From: Monodelphis domestica
Lineage: Eukaryota; Chordata; Mammalia; Didelphimorphia; Didelphidae
Assembly: GCF_027887165.1 (NCBI RefSeq)
Contig: NC_077232.1
Span: forward strand, 12,850,255-12,914,254
DNA length: 64,000 bases
Direction: 5' to 3'
The notes beneath the pieces were generated by a model. That model was given only the letters and a program-made list of their open reading frames with translations, was not told the origin of the DNA and did not search any database. The translations under genes were made by a program, and so were the position numbers. Position 1 is the first letter of the stretch; the number at the start of each line of letters is the position of its first letter. Positions 11,301 to 23,300 of this stretch are shown piece after piece.

Positions 11301-14300
11301 GTAATTTTCATTAATTTTTATTTCATTGCCCATACTTCCTAGTCCATTTTCTCCATATACTATATTTTTAACTGCACAGGCCTTAGCACACCTTCATAAT
11401 GCAGTTGCACCTTTTTGCATATGAAGTTTTTGGGAATTCCCACCATCCACTTGGGAATATTTTGGATGATCACCTGCTTTGATATATTCTTGCATGGCAT
11501 TCAGGTCTGTAGCTTGTTGTGAATTATGGTAGCATCCAGTATCAAAATAATTTAGGTAGTTTGGTCTCCCATACTGGAATGCATTATTAAATCCATTATT
11601 AAATACATAATTTCTATATCCATTTTGCCCGAATCCATTAAAAGTATTACCTCTGTTTCCCCTGAAGCTTTGTCCAAAGAATTGTCCCCTAAATCTGCAT
11701 TCTCTCATGAGATGACCAGGTCTGTTACAAAGAAAACATCTTGGGGGTTGTCTGTATTGTCTGGGGTTGTATTTATTTCTAGGTTGTCTATAAGTTCTTA
11801 GTACAGCTACTGTTTTTTTTTTCCCTGCACTTCATTGGATTTCAGTTTTTGTTTAAACTCTCTGATTTCTTTGGTTAACTTATTAATTATATTATTTTTC
11901 TCTTATGATTGCCTATATTTCTCATCTTGGAAAACATAGTTAGCAATTCTAATTTCATCAAGACCCATGTCAAAGCAATTTGGACAGTTACTCCAAAAAT
12001 AATTTTGGACCACAGGGCATGCATTTTTTTATAAACTTCCTGTGAATGTAATTTACATTCTCACCTGTTAAAGTATCCAACCCAAACCATTTTTCTGCAC
12101 AGTGGATAATTTTATTGAGGAAAGTGAAGGTAGTCTCTCCCACTTCATGCTTTAGGTACTCAAATTTAGACCAGGTTTCTGGGGGTCTGGAATTTTGCTT
12201 CAAAGTTTCAATTATTGCCTCCTTGGTTGTAGTTAAGTCGCTGTACTCCACAAAAGAGTTATATTCCCAGGCAGGATACTCAGCTGGCCAATTAGCAATT
12301 TGGGGGTTATTATTAGTGTCCTGTATAATCTGCTGTTTCTCCCTTTTTGTCAATGATTCATCCATAAGGACGTCAAAGTCCAAATAAGGATTGTAAAGCT
12401 CAATTAAGTGCTTGAACTACTTTACAACACTCATGGGTTCTTCTTCATATGATGGAGTATTTTTTGCAAAACTGTCTATATCTGCTTGTGTAAACTTGTG
12501 GCACATGAGATTCACTATACCATACTTTGGGGACACTATAGGAACCTCCCTTAAAGGGAACATGTGAGCTTGTTTGCTTTTTAATGCTTCAGTTTCCATT
12601 TCTAATTTGGTTAGATTATCTGATTTAGTTGCATCCTCTAATTTAGCCACATCACGTTCTTTAGTTTCTGTCATTGTCCCTTTAGCCTTGAGTAATTCCT
12701 CATATTGAGTTTGTATTCTATCTAATTTACTATCTAGATTTTACTTTTAACCTTAGGCCTCTCTTTACAGTAGTTTTCTTGATGCTTTTAAATGTTTAAA
12801 CACAGCTGCCAAAGGTTAGATCATCATATAAAAGGACATGATAAATGATAGTAGCACAGAGAAATAAGAGATTAATTATAGGAGTGTCAATGAGAATATT
12901 GGCATTAGAAAGTCACAGGCAAGTACATTTTGTATATATTCCTGTACAATAGTGAAAATGAGAGAAGTCATATCTAATAGAGAAAACCCCATGGTGATTT
13001 TATGTAGCTAATTCACCAGGTTTTCTGAGAGTACAGAGTCTTTGTAGCAAGTTGACTGGGAGATGGATTTTGTAGCCACCTAAAGTTAAATTCACTGTTA
13101 CCACGGCTCACAGTGAAACTCAGTTTTAGCTGCTTCCACAGACCCTCTGCTGAGATAACTATTCCAACTGCCCAAATTGACAGTTGGACCCTTAAAATCA
13201 GACAGTTCAGTTCTTAGTCCTATTTAGCTTGCCAAACTGTAAAAATAAATTGGTGAGTTAAAAAAGTAAAATATTTAGATGGAAAACCTGTTCAATATAG
13301 GTTCAAAACTGTTCGGATACTTTTGATAGAAGTAATCAAATGTATTTTCAGTGATGAGGTGAAGCTCAAATGTGAACTTCCCTTCAGGGCCAGGTGCAAG
13401 GATGCTAAAGAGACTCTTATAATAAAAATAAAATATTTATTGAAATATATAGGGATAAACAAAGATTTCTAATTCTAAGGGATTCTAAATCCACCCAAAT
13501 AAACTCTCTGGTTCCGTAAGGAACCTCTTCTCCTGTGATTCACAGGAGCTACACAACTGTTCTCTGATCTGACTAATCCAAATTTATACTATCTAAATAA
13601 AAACTACTGCTATTATCCTCATAAATCTTAACTTTGCCTTCAAATTATAAAATAGCAAATGCTAGCTGGTTGAGTCTCAATAAGAATCAAGTTAGGACTC
13701 TGTGCCTTAACAGATTGAGAGTCCCAACCAAAGACCAGGTTTTTCTTTGGTCTTCTCAGAGTTAAATCAATCTATATGAATTGCAATAGATAGACAATAG
13801 TGTTTCCCAATTTGGGAAGGGAATACACTGAACTCCTTCAGGTCCCTTAGATAGAGATAGAGGTAAAGATGTTACTTCCTCCAGCCCTGAGAGAGTCTCT
13901 GAGAGTGTCTCTGCCAACTACAAGAGAGAGTAATTGACACAGAAAAAAGGTTATGACTATCAGCAATTGAAAGTAACACGCTCTCTCAGCTCTGCTTTAA
14001 ACTCCAATTCTTTCTCAAGCAACCACTCTACTTCTTATCTCTAAACCAATAAAACAATACTTATTTTCTAACATCATCCTTGAAGTGAGCAGTTAGACAG
14101 CAGGCCTTGGCTATGTCTGGGTTGGCTATTAGCCAGCCATATCAACTTGGATAAGCAATTTCTCTTGGGACACAATGTCACCCTCTACAGAGGGAAGGGG
14201 TTGGACAAGATTACTTCTCAGGTCAGATCTCTTCCAGCCTTGATTCTGGGCCCCATGCCATTCAGAGGGCTCCCCCAACACTGACATTCTCTGTTCTGAG

Positions 14301-17300
14301 AACTATCCCAACGCTGCCATTCTCTGGGTGAAGGTCCTTCCCAGCTCCAGTGTTCTATTCTCTTTCTTCTGAAAACCCTTCCATTCTAATTGTCTAAATC
14401 AAACCAGAAGAGACATAGGAGAGTCTTAAAAAGAGAATGTGGGAGGGAGAGGCAAGTAGCCTGCTAAATAGCAATATTTTGAAGAGGTTTAGTGACTTAG
14501 TTGGAAAGGAAACAGTTTAGAAATCACTTCTGTAATGTCCTAGTTCATGTGGAGGGAAATAGTGCCAGGGGACCAGCCATCCTGATGGATTTTATGACAA
14601 TTAGTTCCTGTCAAAGCTATAGTGTTTTGAGAAAATCTTGGTACTGTGATATAGGAAAAAACAGACGCTGCCTGGTGGGGGCAGCTGATTGAGGAGCAGT
14701 GAAGAGGGAGCAAGAGGATTCTGGGGAAAAAACTGAGAGCTGAGAGAATTCTGGGCAACTGCTTCACTTCCAGCCTAGGAAGGATACTGTGAGGAGGGTT
14801 TCCTGAGGGTCAGAGAAATATCTGAAGCTAGGAGGACAAAGAACCTGATTCCTACCTTCCTATATACCCGTCTCCAGCTAGGAAATCCTTCACAACCCCC
14901 TTAATTTGTCTCCCACCACTCCAGATTGACAAGGAGGCAGTTGGCGTCTGTGGCAGAGCCAATCTGCCCTCTCCTTTGGGTTTCCCCCTTTTTACCTTTC
15001 CCTGGATATATCACAGAATCTTTAGGTTAAGATAGGGTACTATAAAGATTATAGAAGCAGCTTGTGTGTGGGGGGGGAGGCTTGAGGCACAAAGCCTCTG
15101 ACCGAGGACTTTTGATTCCCAACCACTGCAGAATATACCAATTCGGGCTTCCCATCCCTCCATTCTGCTCCCAGATGCCTCCTACCCTCATTTCCTCATC
15201 TCTTAAAGTAAATTTCAGTTCCTATTAGTTTGAATTTGGTTGGGCTTTCTTGACAAGTTAGAGGTTGGGGGTGTTAGGAACAAGATGAAAGGTGAAATCT
15301 TGTTTCATCTGTGACAAGCAAAGATCCAGCTTGTCACTGTGCTATTAGGGAAGGGATTAAAAACAAAACCCTTACCCTTGAAAGGACCGTCTGGGATTCA
15401 ACATCTTTCCCAGTGGTTGAGCCCACATTCAAAGCCTCAAGGATATAGTTTGTAGTGTATCCTTGGGCAGAGAGAGAGAGACAGATTCCTTCTGTCTCTC
15501 TCTCTGAGCAAGCCAAAGCTCTAAGGTCAGTTAAACTTGGGGAAGGAGAGACAGCCATTTTCCTCAGGTCTTCAATTTCCCTCACATCCCTTTCCTTCCC
15601 ATCTCCCTTCATCCTCTCACTGGAGAAACACACCATACCAGTGGGTTAAACCAGTTCACCCCTCTCCATTAGTAAGAGACGAGAGTTCTCTTCCCATTTT
15701 GCTCATCGTTTACAATACTCACCACCCCTGGATAGTAGATGAGGCCAAAGTCAATTCTATAATATCTTCCCGAATTGATACCGAGATCTGCGACTAGAAG
15801 GATGACACCCACAGCTGAGATGATGGCACTGACAATATTTGACCCCAAACTTCCTTTTGTCTGAAAAAAAATGCAAAGGGGGTCATGGGAAAAGAGAATT
15901 AGGATGTATGAAAGAAGAGCATGTGGGTGAAATTTAGCAGGATTGTTGTTCAAGGACCGATGGTGTCACAGAGTAACGTCTTGACTTGCAAGTGAATTAG
16001 ATTTAAGTGAGGCAGTTACACAAAGTCATCAGCTTCACTCTCTCTTGCAGAATCATCAAAGTCCAGTAGCAAGACAAAAGTCAGAATGACTGGGGGTGGT
16101 CTGGAGTCAGTGGATGAGTGTGACATCTTTGAAGTCTAACCAAACTCCAAACTCTCCATAGCACCAGCTTCAGCCACCTTCATGGCCCTTGGAACAAATT
16201 GCTTTCATCTACCCCTTACACCAGGGGAAGATTTCACATTCCTGGGGTAGATGGCATCCCTGAATCATCAGCTAGTTTGATCTCTATTGGTTACCCTCAA
16301 TGTGCTTTAGCCTGCCTCCTATGATGGTTTTATGGGTTATGGTCACTGAACATGCCACATCTTTTTGGAACCACAGGTGAGGTGGACACCAAAGTTAGCT
16401 GAAAAGGGCCCAGGAAGCCTTCTTCCCAGAAGTGCTAGTCTTCCCTAAGTACCCTGTACACTCTAACAGGGGGAAAGCCAACAAGGTGCCTGCATCCAGG
16501 TCAATATAATGATACCTCAGAGCTGGGGAGGAGTGGGGGAGCACCAGGCTACCTAAGAAGGCTTGAATCAGCCCAGATTGGAAAGGGAACAGGTCTAAAT
16601 TTCCTTTCAAATCATCAGTGGGATCTGGCCCCCCAAGTGATTGCTTCCTTTCTAACCTGGGTTGATACCGTTTTCTAAAATAGATAGGTAGATAGATAGA
16701 TAAATGGGGATAGGCTAGGAAAGACTTGATTTATCATCTTGAACAAAAAGTATCTTGGGGATTGGTTGAATTTTAAAGATCCATGTGAATCCAAAGAGTG
16801 ACATGGGAGCCCCACATGCCAATACTAATCTTAAATTGAACTGAGAGGGGTCATGCCCAGAATGAGGGAGGTGACAGTCCCAGTGTTCTTCTCCCTAAGA
16901 TCTGTGCTGTTAGGTCCAACCCTGGGTGCTAGGAAAGGCTTTGAGTATCTTTAGCAGGTCTGGAGAAGAGCAACCAGCATGATGTTGTGATTGAGGATGC
17001 TTTCAAATGACCATTGGTTGTGGGAACTCTAACCTCGGTTGGGACAGGTTACCTTATTCAAATATTTGAAAAGTTCACATATGCCAGAGAGATCAACCTT
17101 GTTCTACTTGGCCCTCAAGGGCAGAACTTTGAGTGACAGATGCAGTTGCATGGAGATTGACTTTGTCTCCATTTAAGGAAAACTTGTGTCTTAATTCAAA
17201 TGGACTCCCATGAGAAGTAGAGGATTGAGGGCAACTTGCCAGGCCTTACACTCTTCTGCCTTGGAGCCAATACAGAAGGTTGAATCTGAGACAGAAGAGA

Positions 17301-20300
17301 AGGGTTTGGAAAAAAAGATAAAGGATTGCATCTCCCTCAAGATTTCCCAGTGGAAACTGGATGGTCCTCCTTGGGGATATCGAAGATAAGATTCCCTTGT
17401 CGAGGCTAGCTTGGATCAATTGACCTCCAAAGGTGCTTCCAACCCTGAGGCCATGCCATTCTCCAGGGAGGAATATCATGGGATACAGCTCAAATGTTAG
17501 GGTGGGAATATGGGTATGTGCTGGTGTGGAGAGAATGTGCACATCATGTGGGAGAGGACATGGGCATCAGTGAGGTTAGGTATGGGAGCAGGTGAGGATG
17601 GGTGCACAGGTATGTATGCATACAGAAGTTAGCCAATGGGTGGAGAGGGTAGTCAGTGCCTATGTACATATGGTAGCATATGGGTGTGTGCAAGAACATG
17701 TGCAGGAAAGAGGATCTGTGATGTGTGTGTGAAGGAGAATTTTATTTTGTCTTCCACATAGTAGGTGCTTTAAAAAACAAACCCTTTCCTTTCATCTTAG
17801 ACTCAATACTGTGTATTGGTTCCAAAGCAGAAGAGCAATAAGGGCTAAGCAATAAGAGTGAAGTGACTTTCCCAGGGTCACACAGCTAGGAAGTATCACA
17901 GGCCAAAAAGTTGAACCCAAGACCTCCTGTCTCTAAGCTTGGCTCTCAATCCACTGGCCACCTAATGGGTGTTATTGTTGTTTTTTTAAACGTTTGTTGA
18001 ATTGCATGGAAGGTCCCTTTCAAAATGGAGAATCTCAAATTCTAGGAATAGGATGAGGAGTTTCTGAATGGGAAACCCATTGAGGACAGGAACAATTTTT
18101 TATTTGTTTTTTATACTCTCAGTGCCAAGCCCAATCCCTGGCATAAAGTCTCATTGTATCTGAATGCACACACGACCTTCCACAAGCACTCATATGTATA
18201 TACCTCCTAACACATGCACACCTGTACCCATATAGACATTCCACACGGTGACTGGCTGAATGAATGAAATGTATTTGTTCAACACCTTCAATGTTCCAGG
18301 AATCTGCCCAGCAAGTATATGCATGTGAATAGTAGCCCTTCCCTTTCCCCACAGCCCTCCTCCCAGGCCACCTCCCAGCCTCATCCAAATGAGCCCCAAG
18401 TGGATTCAGGATGGTCTGACTTACTTTGCAAGAAGTGATTGGTGGCTTCTGGGCTAGCACAGAGAAGGTTCCAGAAATGATAAACTGGTTCAAAAGAAAG
18501 AAGCCAAGTTAGTCAGAGGCCAGAGTAGGTGACTCCCCCTTCTTAAATCCCTGTGGATCTGAAGGTACAGGGGCGCAGGGGGAGGGGCAATCTTGTTGTA
18601 ACCCTTTTTCTTCAACCGCCTAAGAAGACACCCACTTTGATGCTTTGTTCTTTTCAGCCAGAGGGAGAGGGTAGGTGAGCATTGCCTAGCTACCCCTTCC
18701 TGGATACACTCCTTGCATGTCCTCCTCCACCATAGCATGGAGAGTCAGACTGGAGTCTACGTAGCTCCCCAACATCTACTTGAAGGGGCTTGGTGGGGGC
18801 AGTGTTTTAGCCTGTATTGTCTCTGCTTCAGAGTATTTGGAAACATTTGGAGGAATGGCTTCTTGTTCATTTTTTATCCATTATAGACATCAAGGTAACT
18901 TCTTCAGCTCTTCCCTGCCTCTCTTCTCTTCAGATCTCTTGTCCTCTGTGACTAAAGGGTAACAACACTGTCTCAGGAGTCAGAGGACCTCAGTTTGAAT
19001 CTGGATTGTCTCCAATACTTCCCATCTAACACTGGATATTATTTAACCTCACTCAGTCTCAGTTTCCTCATAAAGCTAAATGTACTCTAAGAATCTGTGC
19101 AGTTCTGCCTATGAACCTATGACTTAGCTCTTTCCCCTGATTCCATGTCTCCTTCCCATTTCCTCCTAGCCCCTTCCCTAACGTGGCACCAGAATTTTAG
19201 GACTAGTGCTGGGGACTTTGCCTGGGAGGCTTGAGGAGTCATCCTGGGAGAGAGAGAGAAGAAAAAAGAGATTCAGTGCCTAGTGTGTAAGCTCTGCTGG
19301 AAGAGAATGAATGAGAGTTGGGGAGGGGAGATCTCTGCAATGTAAGCTTCTTGAGGGTGTGCATTGTGTTCTGTATTGTCTTGGTAGTCCTAATATCTCC
19401 TGTAGTGCTAAGTGCTTAAAAATGGGTATGGAATGAAATTTTATTGGGTGGTGATGGGAAGAGGAAAGGTTAAAGTTGAAAATAGAGAGGGAGGAGAGAG
19501 AGATAGAGAAAAGTGGAGAGACAGAGAGAACTGAAAAAGGAAGGATAGACAATGAAATGAAAGACTAGAAATGCATTCAAAAAACAGTTACAATATAACT
19601 GATGCAAAGTGAAGTGAGAAGGACCAGGATAATTCTGTATACAGTATCAGAAATAGTCCATGATGATCAACAGTGAAGGACTAAACCATTTTGAGCACCA
19701 GGGATTTAGGATGAAAATCCTGTCCACAGGCAAAGAAAAGTACCGTTGGAGTCTGAGGCAGATCAAAGCAGGACATTTTCCACTTTATTTCCTTCATGAG
19801 TTTTATTTTAAATTATATGTGCAATATGTGTTTTTTTGTGACAGCAAGGGCAAGATGGAAGTATGTATTGCATGAAAGTACTGGAATATCCTATCTCAGA
19901 CTATTTACTCCCTGGGGGTGGAGGGGTAAGGGAGAGAATCTGAATTGTAAAGTGCCAGAAAACAATTGTAAAAAGTTCTTCCTGTAGGTGATTGAAAAAT
20001 AAATTTTAAGACTAAATTTTTTTTTAGTTTACTATTTCTTTTTGCACGGCATTGTGCAGGGTCCTTAAGATTCAAGGGTACTTATATCTCCTTTCCTTCT
20101 TGGTCACAAATCTGAAGACCCAACTGGAATCCTCTCTTTAACTCTTCCCTCAGTTAACTTTTTCTGTATCTTCTAGCCTTTTTGTTGGGACCTATTGGTA
20201 CATAATTCTTCCATATGACAATGATGTTTATTTACTGATATTTGACAATAGCAATCTACTTACTGAGATTCCTCCCCAGTAGGGATACCCTCCCAGAAAA

Positions 20301-23300
20301 GAGATTGAAATGTGTCCCCCAATTATTGAAGACACTAGAACACTCCCAAAGCCAATATGCAACAATCCAATCAGGATCTGGATGGCCTGTAGGGGAGAAC
20401 ACAATTAAGACAGATTTCAATTAATGGAATTAAGACTCTGGGGTCTTAGATACCAGTTCTCTTCCAACTATTTGCCACCATTTTCAAAGAACATAGTTTG
20501 GCAGATGAAGTAATCTCTGTACTCATGTTCTTCAACTTCCCCTCCACCTTTCCCTTAGATTTTTCTTTTAAACCCTTTTAAACCTTTATATAGTGTCTTA
20601 GAGTTGATATTGGGTATCAATTCTATGCCAGAAGAGCAGCAAGAACTAGGGAATGAGGTTAAGTGACTTTCCCAGGGTCACACAGCCAGCAAGTGTCTGA
20701 GGCCAGGACTCCCATCTCTCAGCCTGGCTCTCAATCTATTCAATCTATTGGCTTTTTGGAGTAAGCTTGATTATGCCTACACACCACTTTATGACTCCTT
20801 TCTTTCTTATTTCTTCCTTTGTTTCTGAAAGGAGGATTTCTTGGCATTCATTAATAGAAACTACCTCAATTCCACAAAAATTAAGAAAGTAAACATTCAG
20901 TTTTAACATCTCTCCCGGACTCCAGTCCCATATTTCTAGTTTGCATCTGCTGTTCTCTCTGGCTTCTACTCCATAGAACAGGATGTCCTCCCAGAAGTTC
21001 CTCACTTCTAATCTCATCATGATGCTGCTAACTTAAGCCAGACACCACCTCCCTCAGCCTTCTCTCCCCTCCTACCCCAGGTCTGGAGTGTGGAGTATCC
21101 AACTCCTCCCAAAGCCTTCCTTTATAGGGTAAACTGGGCTTCAAGCTAATTCAGGTTTACATCTCTTCTTCTGCCTGGTTTTTAACTCCATGGAATGAAA
21201 TGTCCCTGTGCCAGGTAGCCTCTTGCTTTTCTGTCTCTTGGGTGTGTTCTTCTCCCATTAGATTGTAAGCTCCCAAAGGGCAAGGACTCTCTTTTTCTTA
21301 TTTGTCCCCTCATCATTTAGCACAGTGTGCAGTACAAAATAAGGCTGTAATAAATGTTTATTGAACTGAATTGAATATTGTCCCTTTCACATTAGACATC
21401 TTTTCCTCAATTAAACAAGAAACATTTATTAAGAATCTGTTATTACTCCTTAAAATTGAAAGATAAAAATGAAACAATCTTTGTCCATAAAGAGTTTATC
21501 ATCTATAGACAGACAATATGCATATATGAGTATCTAAAACTATAACCATAAATAAAACAACAAATATATTGTTATAATTGAATTATAACAATAAATAACA
21601 ATTTCATTCTATTTAATTGCATTATAAATACTAATTTAAAATAGTAATTATTATAATAAATATAAATAAATATTATGGAGCAGCTAGGTAGCAAACAGGA
21701 TAGACAGCCAGACCTGTATCCAGGAAGTCCTGGGGTCAAATTTAACCTCAACCTGTGATCCTGGGCAAGGCACTTAACCTTATTTACCCAGCCCTTACTG
21801 TACTTCTGATGTAGAATCAATACTCTTTTTCAATTCTAAGAAGATAAGCATTTTAAAAAATAAATGTGACATTCTCTTTTGAGTGCAGCACTAGAAGATC
21901 ATGAAATATAATCCACTGAAGAGAGCAGGAAATGACATAGGAGTGGCATAGGAGGTGGACCTTGGGTGGTCTTTGCAATTACTGAGGATTCTAAAAGGTG
22001 GAGGTGAGGATAGAGTTCATTCTGGGCATGAGCACAGCCTATGTAAAGGCATGAAGATAAAGGATTAAGTTTCATGTTTGAGGAACAGGAAGAATTATAG
22101 TTTATATGTTCTGTAGAGTATCTGAAGGGAGTTATGGAGCCTGCAAAAGGTAGGTTGTAACCAGACTGGGAAAGGCTTAAAATAAATGCCAAGCAAAGCA
22201 ATCTGGATTTGATCCTGGAGGTAATAGGAAACCACTGATGTTTATTGAACAAGTGATTGACATGACCAGACCTTTTCTTCAGCAATATCAAGGGTTCTAT
22301 TTTTGTGGATGATAGATTGAAGAGGGTTTGCAGACATGGACACTCATTAGGAGGTTGTTGCAACAGTGTGGATGTGAGATAATAAAGGTTGCAAATCGGG
22401 TAGTAGTCTTGGGGAGAGAAAGAAGGGGGGAGAGAGTTGAAAAATGTAGGGGTGGAATTGATAAGATTTAAAATCTCAGACACTTCCTGATTGTGTGGCC
22501 CTAAATGAGCCACTTAACACCATTTACGTAGTTCTTACCATTCTGTTTTAGACTTGTCACTAAGATAGAAACTAAGAGTTTAAAAATAATTAGATTCAAT
22601 TTAATTTAATCCTTAAAAGATTTGAAAACTAATTGGATATGGACAGTGAAGGAGAGTAAGCCTTCTACTGGTAAAAATGAGACCTGTGGAATTCTACCTC
22701 TTTAGGTTAGCTCTAGTTTCTTCTATGTGTCCCCAGGTTTTGTCCTTAATTGCTGAACCCTTGAGAAGAAAACTGTATCTGGGCCACAGAATGGATTTCC
22801 TGAACTGGACAAGGTAAAAAAAGGCAGGTGGCTTAGGATGAAGCAGTGGGGTTTATGGTAGAAAAAGACCTGGGTTTTGGTGTCAGGAGAGACCTGAGTT
22901 CAAATCCTTTCTTTGAAAACTGATGACTTGTGTGGTCCTGGGGAAACTTTAGCAGTAGTTTAGTCATATTTAAAATGAGCACAATAGGACTGACTTCAGA
23001 GACATATTTTTGTATTTTGAATGAGATAATATACATAAAGTGCTTTGCAAATCTTACAGTGTTATATAAATGTTTAGCTGTTAGTAGTAGTACAGCCACT
23101 TTGATCTCAGAGTTGAGAAAACTGAAGCCCAGACAAGTTAAGTGATTTCCCCAAGTACAGAAAGACTTCAGAGGTGATGCATGAACACACATTTTCTGGC
23201 TTTAGAATGAGTGTTGTGTCCATTTACCAATCTACCTCCCATTTAACTAATTATTGCCAAATGCCTCATGATAAATCTGGGGCTCATGAAGTGTTCCAGG

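Larger units (their letters stand above)
19575..22130. repeat. Duplicated block, copy B (partner 1-3840)
   Basis: The landmarks are the same and in the same order as in copy A: L1 3' end, MS4A exon 2, antisense SINE without an LTR, unique stretch, and plus-strand SINE. Copy B holds the intact exon that belongs to the full MS4A8-like gene. Confidence 0.85.

Noticed and set aside
15669-15953. A 94-residue minus-strand frame as a separate small gene
   Set aside because: It is coding exon 4 of the MS4A8-like gene plus intron sequence on both sides.
18119-18493. A 124-residue minus-strand frame as a single-exon gene
   Set aside because: Only its first 20 residues or so are real: they are coding exon 3 of the MS4A8-like gene, and the rest is intron read-through after the GTAAGT donor.
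22131-22300. Possible additional MS4A exon upstream of exon 2
   Set aside because: The open frame spans an ancient dispersed repeat and has no membrane span or splice pair.
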